Positions 18,825 to 26,949 of a stretch of DNA of 64,000 nt are shown piece after piece. Origin of the DNA: Mycolicibacterium litorale (GTDB lineage Bacteria > Actinomycetota > Actinomycetes > Mycobacteriales > Mycobacteriaceae); the NCBI GenBank assembly GCA_002007745.1, contig CP019882.1:310001-374000 (forward strand), written 5' to 3'. Below the pieces are notes generated by a model. The model saw only the letters and a list, made by a program, of their open reading frames with translations, did no database searches and was not told the DNA's origin. Numbering within the stretch: position 1 is the first letter of the stretch; each line of letters begins with the position of its first letter. A program made the position numbers and the translations under genes.

Positions 18825-19448
18825 ATGGCGGGTGGCACCAAGCGGTTGCCCCGTGCCGTGCGCGAGCAGCAGATGCTCGACGCCGCCGTGCAGATGTTTT
18901 CGGTCAACGGCTATCACGAAACCTCGATGGACGTCATCGCCGCCGAGGCGCAGATCTCCAAGCCGATGCTCTATCTGTACTACGGCTCGAAGGAAGAGCT
19001 GTTCGGTGCGTGCCTGAGCCGTGAGCTGAGCAGGTTCATCGAGGCGGTCCGCGAGGACATCGACCTCAAGCAGAGCCCGCACGACCTGTTGCGCAGCACC
19101 ATCGGGTCGGTGCTGCGCTACATCGACGCCAACCGCGCGTCGTGGATCGTGCTCTACACCCAGGCCACCAGCTCGCAGGCGTTCGCCCACACCGTGCGTG
19201 AGGGGCGCGAGAAGATCATCGACATGGTGGCCCGGCTGCTGGAGGCGGGCACCCGCCATCCCGAGCCCGACACCGACTTTCACATGATGGCCGTCGCGCT
19301 GGTGGGCGCGGGCGAGGCGGTCGCCGCCCGGGTCAGCGCCGGCGACGCCGATGTCGACGAGGCCGCCGACATGTTGATCAACCTGTTCTGGCGGGGCCTC
19401 AAGGGCGCGCCGGCCGAGAAGGAAGCCTCCTCGGCACCGTCGTCCTAG
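18825..19448 (+). CDS. TetR-family regulator, Rv0238 type
   Basis: 207 residues beginning MAGGTKRLPRAVREQQML, the same start as M. tuberculosis Rv0238. The N-terminal DNA-binding domain spans about residues 12-58 with helix-turn-helix VIAAEAQISKPMLYLYYGSKEEL, typical of TetR. The C-terminal ligand and dimer domain contains DANRASWIVLYTQATSSQAFAHTVREGRE. The ATG at 18825 has a GAAAGG site upstream; the earlier in-frame start at 18798 is rejected. It sits between lpqI and the htdX-fabG4/fadA2 genes. Because fatty-acid genes with repeated palindromes in their promoters lie next door, it is a candidate regulator of them, though this is inference. Confidence 0.88.
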   Translation: MAGGTKRLPRAVREQQMLDAAVQMFSVNGYHETSMDVIAAEAQISKPMLYLYYGSKEELFGACLSRELSRFIEAVREDIDLKQSPHDLLRSTIGSVLRYIDANRASWIVLYTQATSSQAFAHTVREGREKIIDMVARLLEAGTRHPEPDTDFHMMAVALVGAGEAVAARVSAGDADVDEAADMLINLFWRGLKGAPAEKEASSAPSS

Positions 19449-19470
19449 CCAGTCCTAGCAGCCGCGGCGG

Positions 19471-20316
19471 CTAGAGCCCGCGAACCGTCGCCGTGAGGTG
19501 TGGATAGCCCTTGGTCATATTGCGCAGCGCGATGTCCCAGCCGTCGGCCGCCCGGTCCACGTAGAGCCCGGCGCTGGCGGGCAGCACCACCGGCTTGCCG
19601 AACTTCACCGAATACTGCACCGCGTCCGGCAACTGACCCTCGATGTTGGCCAGAACAGCTGCCGCACTGTACATTCCGTGCGCGATCACGGTGGGGAAGC
19701 CGAACAGCTTGGCGCCCACCGTACTGGTGTGGATGGGGTTGTGGTCGCCACTGGCGGACGCGTAGCGACGGATCTGGCCCGGCGTGATCCGCAGGATCGC
19801 GTTGGGCGGCGGGAGTTTCGGCCGCTTGGGCGGCTCGGGCTTGGGCTCGTCGGACAACGACGTGCGCTGCTGGTGCAGGAAGGTGGCGACCTGGTGCCAG
19901 GCCAGGTCGTTGCCGACGTTGACATCGGTGACCAGGTCGACGAGCAGGCCCTTGCGGTGCTCGCGAAGGTTCTCGGCATGCACGCTGACGCCGACGGAGT
20001 CGGTGACCGCGATCGGCCGGTACCGGGTGATGGTGTTCTCGACATGCACCGCGCCCATCGCCGCAAACGGGAAGTCGAACGCGGTCAGCAGTGCCATGAC
20101 GGTGGGGAAGGTCAGGGCGAACGGATAGGTGAGTGGCACGGTGTCACCGAAGCGCAGGCCGGTGACAGCCGTGTAGGCGGCGACGTTGGCGGGGTCGATC
20201 GGCAGCTCGTCGACGCGCAGTGTGCGGCTGGGCAGGGTGTCCCCGCGTGGCACGAAGGGCAGGGAACCGGCCGCCGCGCGCAGCATGTTCCGCAGGCCGC
20301 TGGGCTGTTGAGTCAC
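19471..20316 (-). CDS. htdX: (R)-specific 3-hydroxyacyl-thioester dehydratase HtdX (MaoC family)
   Basis: 281 residues, the length of M. tuberculosis HtdX (Rv0241c). A double hot-dog protein: the N-terminal repeat contains LTYPFALTFPTVMALLT, and the C-terminal repeat carries the hydratase-2 motif YASASGDHNPIHTSTVGAKLFGFP followed by VIAHGMYSAA, in which Asp and His are the catalytic pair. It hydrates or dehydrates 2-enoyl/3-hydroxyacyl thioesters. GTG start four bases after the fabG4 stop, so the two form an operon supplying successive steps (ketoreduction, dehydration) in fatty-acid elongation. Its stop is 22 bases from that of the convergent TetR gene. Confidence 0.92.
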   Translation of the reverse strand: MTQQPSGLRNMLRAAAGSLPFVPRGDTLPSRTLRVDELPIDPANVAAYTAVTGLRFGDTVPLTYPFALTFPTVMALLTAFDFPFAAMGAVHVENTITRYRPIAVTDSVGVSVHAENLREHRKGLLVDLVTDVNVGNDLAWHQVATFLHQQRTSLSDEPKPEPPKRPKLPPPNAILRITPGQIRRYASASGDHNPIHTSTVGAKLFGFPTVIAHGMYSAAAVLANIEGQLPDAVQYSVKFGKPVVLPASAGLYVDRAADGWDIALRNMTKGYPHLTATVRGL

Positions 20317-20320
20317 CGCT

Positions 20321-21685
20321 CTAGGCCCCCAGCATCGCCTGGCCGCACACCCGGATCACGTTGCCGGTCACCGCATTCGACGCCGGGCTGGCGAAGTAGG
20401 CGATCGTCTCGGCGACGTCGACGGGTTTGCCGCCCTGGTACAGCGAGTTCAGCCGGCGGCCGACTTCCCGGGTGGCCAGCGGGATCGCGGCCGTCATCGC
20501 GGTCTCGATGAATCCGGGCGCGACGGCGTTGATGGTGATGCCCTTGTCCGCCAGCGACGGTGCCAGCGCCTCGGTGATGCCGATCATGCCCGCTTTGGTG
20601 GTCGCGTAGTTCGTCTGCCCGCGGTTGCCGGCGATGCCGGCCATCGAGGACAGGCCGATGATCCGGCCGCCGTCGCCGATGCTGCCGTTTTCGACCAGGC
20701 CCTCGGTAAGACGTTGTGGGGCAAGGAGATTGACCGCCATCACCGCGTCCCAGCGGCTGTCGTCCATGTTGGCGAGCAACTTGTCCCGGGTGATGCCGGC
20801 ATTGTTGACCAGGATGTCGGCCCGGCCCCCGTGGTGCTCCTGGAGATGGTCGGTGATCTTCTGCACCGCGTCGGGCGCGGTCACGTCCAGTGCCAGGGCG
20901 GTGCCACCCACCTTGGCGGCGGTTTCGCTCAACGCGTCATGTGCCTGCTCGACGTCGATCGCGACCACCTTGGCGCCGTCACGGGCGAACACCTCGGCGA
21001 TGGTCGCGCCGATACCGCGGGCCGCGCCGGTGACGATGGCGACCCTGCCGTCCAGTGGTTTGTCCCAGTCCGCCGGTGGTGCGGAGTCCGCGGCCCCGAC
21101 GTGGAACACCTGGCCGTCGACGTAGGCGGACTTGCCGGACAGCAGGAACCGCATCGTGGACTCCAGACCGGTGGCGGCCGGTTTGGCCGCGGGCGACAGG
21201 TACACCAGGGACACCGTGGCGCCCCGGCGCAGCTCCTTGCCCAGCGACCGGGTGAACCCTTCCAGGGCGCGCTGGGCGATGTGCTCCTCGGCGGTGGCTG
21301 TCTCGTCGGGGGTGGTGCCGACGACCACGACGCGGGCCGACGGCCCGAGATTGCGCAGCAGCGGGGTGAAGAACTCGTAGAGGCCGCGCAGCCCGACCGG
21401 CTCGGTGATCCCGGTGGCGTCGAACACCAGGCCGCCGAACGAGTCGGCCCACCGTCCGCCGAGGTTGTCGGCGACCAGCTCGTAGTCGTCGGCCAGGGCG
21501 GCACGCAGTGGCTCGACGACGCGGCCAGGTCGATCCGTGGGAGCGCCGATCAACAGCGCGCCCGCCAATGGCGGTTCACCCGGCCGGTAGCGCCGCAGCG
21601 TCTCCGGCTGCGGGATGCCGAGCTGCTTGGCCAGCAGTGATCCGGGTGCGGAGTTGACGATCTGGGAGAACAGGTCGGAAGCCAC
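20321..21685 (-). CDS. fabG4: High-molecular-weight 3-oxoacyl-thioester reductase FabG4
   Basis: 454 residues, identical in length to M. tuberculosis FabG4 (Rv0242c). The N-terminal ~210 residues form a flavodoxin-like domain lacking catalytic residues. The C-terminal half is a short-chain dehydrogenase with the nucleotide motif [16 protein letters not shown], an NNAG stretch ([14 protein letters not shown]), and the catalytic Ser-Tyr-Lys set [23 protein letters not shown]. FabG4 uses NADH to reduce 3-oxoacyl-CoA. GTG start at 21685 behind an AAAGG site. It is the first gene of the htdX operon and divergent from fadA2 across 120 bases containing two palindromes, hence probably co-regulated with it. 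Confidence 0.94.
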   Translation of the reverse strand: MASDLFSQIVNSAPGSLLAKQLGIPQPETLRRYRPGEPPLAGALLIGAPTDRPGRVVEPLRAALADDYELVADNLGGRWADSFGGLVFDATGITEPVGLRGLYEFFTPLLRNLGPSARVVVVGTTPDETATAEEHIAQRALEGFTRSLGKELRRGATVSLVYLSPAAKPAATGLESTMRFLLSGKSAYVDGQVFHVGAADSAPPADWDKPLDGRVAIVTGAARGIGATIAEVFARDGAKVVAIDVEQAHDALSETAAKVGGTALALDVTAPDAVQKITDHLQEHHGGRADILVNNAGITRDKLLANMDDSRWDAVMAVNLLAPQRLTEGLVENGSIGDGGRIIGLSSMAGIAGNRGQTNYATTKAGMIGITEALAPSLADKGITINAVAPGFIETAMTAAIPLATREVGRRLNSLYQGGKPVDVAETIAYFASPASNAVTGNVIRVCGQAMLGA

Positions 21686-21729
21686 GAACGTGCCTTTCGC
21701 GTTTGCGGTTCGGGTGGATCGGGAACGAA

Positions 21730-21775
21730 CTTACTCCAGAGTAAGGACGGTGCGTAGTATGGGTGGGTATACCCA
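21730..21775. promoter_or_regulatory. Two palindromes in the fabG4/fadA2 divergent promoter
   Basis: A perfect inverted repeat CTTACTC-CA-GAGTAAG occupies 21730-21745 and a perfect 12-base palindrome TGGGTATACCCA occupies 21764-21775. Both lie between the divergent GTG starts of fabG4 (21685) and fadA2 (21806), where a repressor could control both directions. The TGGGT/ACCCA half-sites recur upstream of fadE5 (26681-26782). The bound regulator is not known; the neighbouring TetR gene is a candidate. Confidence 0.5.
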
Positions 21776-21805
21776 ACTCGTACCGAAGACAAAGCGGAGA
21801 TTGAC

Positions 21806-23109
21806 GTGGCCTCTACCAGTCCAAACAGCCGTCGGGTCGCCGTCGTCGGCGGCAACCGCATTCCGTTCGCGCGCTCGGACGGCGCCTATGCCGAGGCCTC
21901 GAACCAGGACATGTTCACTGCCGCGCTGGGCGGGCTCGTGGACCGGTTCGGACTGTCCGGGCAGCGGCTCGGCGCGGTGATCGGCGGAGCGGTGCTCAAG
22001 CACAGCCGCGACTTCAACCTGATGCGGGAGAGCGTGCTGGGCAGCCAGCTCTCGCCCTACACTCCCGCGATCGACCTGCAGCAGGCCTGCGGCACCGGTC
22101 TGCAGGCGTGCATTGCCGCCGCCGACGGAATCGCTGCGGGTCGCTACGAGGCCGCGGCGGCGGGTGGGGTGGACACCACCTCCGACGCGCCCATCGGGCT
22201 CGGCGACGAGTTGCGTCGCACCCTGCTCGGTCTGCGCCGGGCGAAGTCCAACGTCGACCGGCTCAAACTGGTCGGCAAGCTGCCCGCCTCGCTGGGCATC
22301 GAGATCCCCACCAACGGCGAACCGCGTACCGGGCTGTCGATGGGTGAGCACGCCGCGATCACCGCCAAGAAGATGGGCATCAAGCGGGTCGACCAGGACG
22401 AGCTGGCCGCCGCCAGCCACCGCAACATGGCAGCCGCCTACGACCGGGGCTTCTTCGACGATCTGGTCACCTCGTTCCTCGGCATCTACCGCGACAACAA
22501 CCTGCGGGCCGACTCCAGCGCCGAGAAGCTGGCCAAGCTCAAACCGGTGTTCGGCGTGCGCAACGGTGACGCCACCATGACCGCGGGTAACTCCACCCGC
22601 TCACTGACGGGGCCTCGGTGGTGCTGCTGGCCAGCGAGGAGTGGGCGCACGCACATTCGCTCGATCCGCTGGCCTACTTCGTGGATTCCGAGACCGCGGC
22701 GGTCGATTACGTCAACGGTGAAGACGGTCTGCTGATGGCCCCCACCTACGCCGTCCCGCGGCTGTTGGCCCGCAACGGCCTGCGCCTGCAGGACTTCGAC
22801 TTCTACGAGATTCACGAGGCCTTCGCCTCGGTGGTGCTGGCTCACCTACAGGCCTGGGAGTCCGAGGAGTACTGCAAGGAGCGTCTCGGCTTGGACGGCG
22901 CACTGGGCGGCATCGACCGGGCGAAGCTCAACGTCAACGGTTCCTCGCTGGCCGCCGGCCATCCGTTCGCCGCCACCGGCGGCCGGATCGTCGCGCAGCT
23001 GGCCAAGCAGCTGGCCGAGAAGAAGAAGGAGACCGGGCAGCCGGTGCGGGGCCTCATCTCCATCTGTGCCGCCGGCGGTCAGGGCGTCACCGCAATCCTG
23101 GAGGCCTGA
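21806..23109 (+). CDS. fadA2: Acetyl-CoA acyltransferase (thiolase) FadA2 (frameshifted here)
   Basis: About 434 residues after repair, matching FadA2 (Rv0243). Thiolase landmarks: the nucleophilic Cys in LQQACGTGLQACIAAADG, the GGVDTTSDAPIG loop, YEIHEAFASVVLAH (NEAF-type), the His in NGSSLAAGHPFAATGG, and the C-terminal Cys in SICAAGGQG. The frame breaks in the C run at 22596-22598; adding one C reads NSTPLTDGASVVLLA, restoring the expected thiolase sequence. GTG start behind a GGAG site. It is the last thiolytic step of fatty-acid degradation, or a condensing reaction in reverse, and is divergent from fabG4-htdX. Two hairpins follow the stop. Confidence 0.92.
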
Positions 23110-23189
23110 CCAGCGGTGAAGAAAGATTCCGAGAATTTTTCGAGTGGTTTGTAACGAACCCGTCGGGGTAACCGATGCACTGGATAGCT

Positions 23190-23229
23190 CCGTGTTGCCG
23201 TCTGACCCCCCGACCCGACGGCAACACGG
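23190..23229 (+). terminator. Strong hairpin downstream of fadA2
   Basis: A perfect 13-base stem (CCGTGTTGCCGTC at 23190-23202 pairing with 23217-23229) around a 14-base loop, 80 bases after the fadA2 stop. The following sequence is only weakly T-rich (CCTCTTTG), so it may be a terminator or the 5' fold of a small RNA that ends at the next hairpin. Confidence 0.6.
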
Positions 23230-23270
23230 GGCATCCTCTTTGTCCATGACTTATTGACGTGGACGAAGGA

Positions 23271-23311
23271 CCGCCGCTGGAGAGGAGGGGAGTCCAGCGG
23301 CGGTCATTTTT
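23271..23311 (+). terminator. Rho-independent terminator (CCGCCGCTGGA stem, T-run)
   Basis: An 11-base perfect stem (23271-23281 with 23293-23303), an 11-base purine loop, and TCATTTTT directly after on the plus strand. This is the classical intrinsic terminator form, uncommon in mycobacteria, and is oriented to stop transcripts coming from fadA2 or from the intervening region before the convergent hydrolase gene. Confidence 0.75.
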
Positions 23312-23331
23312 GACCCGGGCAGTTCTGCCGG

Positions 23332-24573
23332 TCACCGCTCGTCGAGGGCCCCCGCATCGACCAGCCCGGATTGCACCAGGGCGGCGTCGACGAACCGCTG
23401 CACCGGCCGGGCCTGGAAGAACCCGGTGTGCCCACCGCTGTACCAGCCGATATCCGGCCGCCCCCAGTGCTCCCACAGTTGCAGGACCTGTTCGCGGGGA
23501 TGCACGATCCGGTCGGCCACCCCGGCGTAGATGAAGCGTCCTTCCGGCGGCACCTTCGGCTGCAGAGACAGCGGGGAGATCATCCGGCCGATCGGTTCGG
23601 CCAATTCCAGCGTTCGATGGCGCGGATCATCGACCCCCAGCCCGGCGTGCCGGCCCAGGATGGACACCAGGTTGGCCGGCGGCACCCCCAGGATGGCGCA
23701 GGTGAGGTCGTCCTCGAGGCTGGCCACCAGGGCCGCGATGTACCCGCCCAGCGAGATGCTGTTCAGTCCGATGCGGGCGCCGGGTGCCTCCGAGCGGATC
23801 CAGGCCAGCACCCGCCGGATGTCCCATACCGCCTGCGCGGTCGCGTGCACGTCGTCCATCACGTCCTCGCCCGGGAAGACCGCACCCTTGGGCAGGCCCC
23901 GTGCTCGCGGGCCGTGCATGGGCAGCACCGGCAGCACCACGTTGAGGCCGAAGTCCTCGTGCAGATGCCAGGCCCGGAACAATGTCAGATCCAGCCCGAC
24001 CCGGCCCATCTCGGTGCCGTGTACGCACACCAGCCAGGGCCGGGGCTCGCGGTGCCGCAGCACCAGGGCGTATTCGCGGCGGTTGCCGGTGTAGCCCAGC
24101 CACCGGTCGCGGCCCGGCTCGCCGACGTAGGGCTGATAGCCGCTTTCGAACGACATCCGTTCATGGGTGCGATTGCGGTTGGTGTAGGAGCGCAGCGACA
24201 CCTCGGTGGGCGGGGGCGGGGCGGCGAAGAAGCCGGCCGGCGCGTCGAGCCATCCCCGCGCGCCGTAGAAGTCCATCGCATCGTCGACCTCGGCGTTGAT
24301 CCGTTCGTAGACCGCCGCATCGCTCAGGGGCCGCCGCCACCGCAGACCGACCAGCACGATCTCGTCGCGCAGGGCGTGGGTCGCCAACGACAGCGTCGGG
24401 CGGGCGACGGGTAGCTCCCCGCGGCCGCCGTCGAGGTAGGCGCCCCAGGACCGGGCGTAGTAGCCGCCGGCCTTGGTGAACGGGCCGACGATGTTCGCCA
24501 GCGGATTCGCGCCGCCCTGCTTCTTCCCGCTCGGCGCGGGGTGCTCGGGTAGCGCGTCGTTGCTGTCAGGCAT
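23332..24573 (-). CDS. Alpha/beta-hydrolase fold protein
   Basis: About 413 residues. After an N-terminal ~170-residue extension of unknown role (ANPLANIVGPFTKAGGYYARSW) comes an alpha/beta-hydrolase domain: WLVCVHGTEMGRVG (oxyanion strand), nucleophile elbow GLNSISLGGYIAAL with Ser in an unusual SISLG rather than GxSxG context, acid in YAGVADRIVHP and His in YSGGHTGFF. It should hydrolyse an ester or thioester, or act as an acyltransferase; the substrate is unknown and no signal peptide is evident. I prefer the ATG at 24573 over 24579 because GAGGG is then seven bases upstream. It stands alone between fadA2 and fadE5, convergent with fadA2. Confidence 0.75.
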   Translation of the reverse strand: MPDSNDALPEHPAPSGKKQGGANPLANIVGPFTKAGGYYARSWGAYLDGGRGELPVARPTLSLATHALRDEIVLVGLRWRRPLSDAAVYERINAEVDDAMDFYGARGWLDAPAGFFAAPPPPTEVSLRSYTNRNRTHERMSFESGYQPYVGEPGRDRWLGYTGNRREYALVLRHREPRPWLVCVHGTEMGRVGLDLTLFRAWHLHEDFGLNVVLPVLPMHGPRARGLPKGAVFPGEDVMDDVHATAQAVWDIRRVLAWIRSEAPGARIGLNSISLGGYIAALVASLEDDLTCAILGVPPANLVSILGRHAGLGVDDPRHRTLELAEPIGRMISPLSLQPKVPPEGRFIYAGVADRIVHPREQVLQLWEHWGRPDIGWYSGGHTGFFQARPVQRFVDAALVQSGLVDAGALDER

Positions 24574-24762
24574 CGCCATCCCTCGAACCTAGCGAATACC
24601 CAGCCAGGTGCCAGGGACCAAGGTCCCGACATAGGTCCGTTGCGGGGCCATCCCAGCCGGGCGGGACCAAAGTCCTCGAATCGTCCCGAGCCACGTCAAT
24701 CATCGATGCCGGTCCCCGCGCGTCGGCGACACTGGGCGCCGATTCAGACCAGCCGGAACGCC

Positions 24763-24796
24763 AACGGCCCCGAGACCGGATGGTCTCGGGGCCGTT
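24763..24796 (-). terminator. Perfect 15-base hairpin after fadE5
   Basis: AACGGCCCCGAGACC at 24763-24777 pairs perfectly with 24782-24796 around a four-base loop (GGAT), starting 16 bases beyond the fadE5 stop. No T-run follows on the minus strand, so this is an I-shaped (stem-only) terminator as often found in actinobacteria. Confidence 0.75.
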
Positions 24797-24812
24797 GTGC
24801 AGTCAGCGTGGA

Positions 24813-26648
24813 TCAGAAGGCGGCTTCGTCCAGCTCCATGATCTCGTTGTCGATCGTCTCGACCACCTGACGGGTGCTGGTCAGCAGCGGCAGGAAGTTC
24901 TTGGCGAAGAACGAAGCAACGGCGATCTTGCCCTCGTAGAAGGAACGCTCGGCACCGGCGGCACCGGCGTCGAGAGCCTCGATGGCCACCGCGGCCTGAC
25001 GCTGCAGCAACCATCCGATCATCAGGTCGCCGACGCTCATCAGGAAGCGCACCGACGCCAGGCCCACCTTGTAGATGTTGGCGGCGTCTTCTTGGGCGGA
25101 CATCAGGTAGCCGGTCATCGACGCGGCCATGGCTTGTACGTCTTCCAGCGCCTTGGCCAGCAGTTCACGCTCGGACTTCAGCCGGCCGTTGCCGGACTCG
25201 TTGGAGATGAACTGCTCGATCTGGCCGGCGACGTGCGCCAGCGCGACGCCCTTGTCCCGGATGATCTTGCGGAAGAAGAAGTCCTGCGCCTGGATGGCGG
25301 TGGTGCCTTCGTACAGCGAGTCGATCTTCGCGTCGCGGATGTACTGCTCGACCGGGTAGTCCTGCAGGAAGCCGGAACCACCGAAGGTCTGCAGGCTCTC
25401 GGTCAGCTTGGCGTAGGCCTGCTCGGAGCCGACGCCCTTGACGATCGGCAGCAGCAGGTCGTTGACCTTGACCGACAGTTCGGCGTCGACATCGTGCAGC
25501 GCCTTGGCGACCTCGGCGTCCTGGTAGGTGGCGGTGAACATGTACAGCGCGCGCAGCCCCTCGGCGTAGGCCTTCTGGGTCATCAGCGAGCGACGGACGT
25601 CCGGGTGGTGAGTGATCGTGACGCGCGGCGCGGTCTTGTCGGTCATCTGGGTCAGGTCGGCACCCTGCACGCGCTCCTTGGCGTACTCCAGGGCGTTGAG
25701 GTAACCGGTCGACAGCGTGGCGATCGCCTTGGTGCCCACCAGCATTCGTGCCATCTCGATGACGTCGAACATCTGCGCGATGCCGTCGTGGACCTCGCCC
25801 ACCAGCCAGCCCTTGGCCGGCACGCCGTGCTGGCCGAAGGTCAGCTCACAGGTGGTGGAGACCTTCAGGCCCATCTTGTGCTCGACGTTGGTGACGAAGG
25901 CGCCGTTGCGCTCGCCGAGTTCGCCGGTCTCGGGGTCGAAGTGGAACTTCGGCACGAAGAACAGCGACAGGCCCTTGGTGCCCGGGCCCGCGCCCTCCGG
26001 GCGGGCCAGCACCAGGTGGAAGATGTTCTCGAACATGTCGTCGGAGTCGGCGGAGGTGATGAACCGCTTCACACCGTCGATGTGCCACGAGCCGTCATCC
26101 TGCTTGACCGCCTTGGTGCGGCCGGCACCCACATCGGAGCCGGCGTCCGGCTCGGTGAGCACCATGGTGGAGCCCCAGCCGCGCTCGGCAGCCAGGACGG
26201 CCCACTTCTTCTGCTCCTCGGTGGCCAGCTTGTAGAAGATGCTGGAGAATCCCGCGCCGCCGGCATACATCCAGACGGCGGGGTTGGCGCCGAGCACGTG
26301 CTCGGCCAACGCCCAGACCAGTGCGCGGGGAACCGGCGTGCCGCCGAGTTCCTCTTCGATGCCGACCTTGTCCCAGCCGGCCTCGGTCACGGCGTGCACG
26401 GACTTCTTGAACGCCTCCGGCAGCTTCACCGAGTGGGTCTCGGGGTCGAAGACCGGCGGATTGCGGTCGCCCTCGACGAACGAGGCGGCCACCGGCCCCT
26501 CAGCCAGGCGGCTCATCTCCTGCAGCATCTCCCGCGCCGTGTCGGCGTCGACATCGCTGTAGCTGCCCTGGCCGAGCGCCTTCTCCAGGCCCAAGACCTC
26601 GAACAGGTTGAACACCTGGTCACGTACGTTGCTCTTGTAGTGGCTCAC
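24813..26648 (-). CDS. fadE5: Acyl-CoA dehydrogenase FadE5
   Basis: 611 residues, the same length as M. tuberculosis FadE5 (Rv0244c), a broad-specificity FAD-dependent acyl-CoA dehydrogenase for medium and long chains. Motifs include [18 protein letters not shown] (flavin/substrate loop), [17 protein letters not shown], and [15 protein letters not shown] near the C-terminal domain, plus an extended C-terminus typical of this large subclass. GTG start preceded by the strong site GAGGAGGAATA. It is monocistronic: a hairpin follows the stop and a 300-base gap rich in TGGGT/ACCCA repeats precedes the start. It feeds 2-enoyl-CoA into beta-oxidation that FadA2 would finish. Confidence 0.95.
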   Translation of the reverse strand: MSHYKSNVRDQVFNLFEVLGLEKALGQGSYSDVDADTAREMLQEMSRLAEGPVAASFVEGDRNPPVFDPETHSVKLPEAFKKSVHAVTEAGWDKVGIEEELGGTPVPRALVWALAEHVLGANPAVWMYAGGAGFSSIFYKLATEEQKKWAVLAAERGWGSTMVLTEPDAGSDVGAGRTKAVKQDDGSWHIDGVKRFITSADSDDMFENIFHLVLARPEGAGPGTKGLSLFFVPKFHFDPETGELGERNGAFVTNVEHKMGLKVSTTCELTFGQHGVPAKGWLVGEVHDGIAQMFDVIEMARMLVGTKAIATLSTGYLNALEYAKERVQGADLTQMTDKTAPRVTITHHPDVRRSLMTQKAYAEGLRALYMFTATYQDAEVAKALHDVDAELSVKVNDLLLPIVKGVGSEQAYAKLTESLQTFGGSGFLQDYPVEQYIRDAKIDSLYEGTTAIQAQDFFFRKIIRDKGVALAHVAGQIEQFISNESGNGRLKSERELLAKALEDVQAMAASMTGYLMSAQEDAANIYKVGLASVRFLMSVGDLMIGWLLQRQAAVAIEALDAGAAGAERSFYEGKIAVASFFAKNFLPLLTSTRQVVETIDNEIMELDEAAF

Positions 26649-26680
26649 TATTCCTCCTCGACGAGAACGCCACTTATCGG

Positions 26681-26782
26681 TTGGGTACTTGGGTCTAAGT
26701 TACCCACCAGTAACCCCAGCAACTATACCGACCGGTAACCCGAAAGCAAGTCAGTGTGAGCAACTCAACCCACTGGTTGGGT
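26681..26782 (-). promoter_or_regulatory. Repeat-rich operator region upstream of fadE5
   Basis: The region contains TTGGGT at 26681-26686, an inverted repeat TGGGT-N7-ACCCA at 26690-26706, GTTAC-N6-GTAAC at 26699-26714, and ACCCA-N5-TGGGT at 26768-26782. Between them lie AT-richer stretches (around 26721-26728 and 26741-26760). The half-sites match the TGGGTATACCCA palindrome in the fabG4/fadA2 promoter. The rest of 26649-26949 holds a GGCGCGC-N6-GCGCGCC hairpin at 26784-26803 and no gene; the pks stop is at 26950. Confidence 0.45.
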
Positions 26783-26949
26783 AGGCGCGCGGCAAAGCGC
26801 GCCGACCTCGGCTTTTCCGCTGGCCAGCGCGGGTTACGGTCCAGTGCATGCACCCGCGGGTGGCGGCGCGGCGAGGCAGTATCAGCGTCGGGTAGGCGGT
26901 AGCCGACCACTGTGGGGCTTATGCACGCGATCCGGCGAGACCGGTCCGG

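Noticed and set aside
24780..26738. 652-codon plus-strand open frame opposite fadE5
   Set aside because: Antisense shadow; the minus strand encodes a full-length conserved acyl-CoA dehydrogenase.
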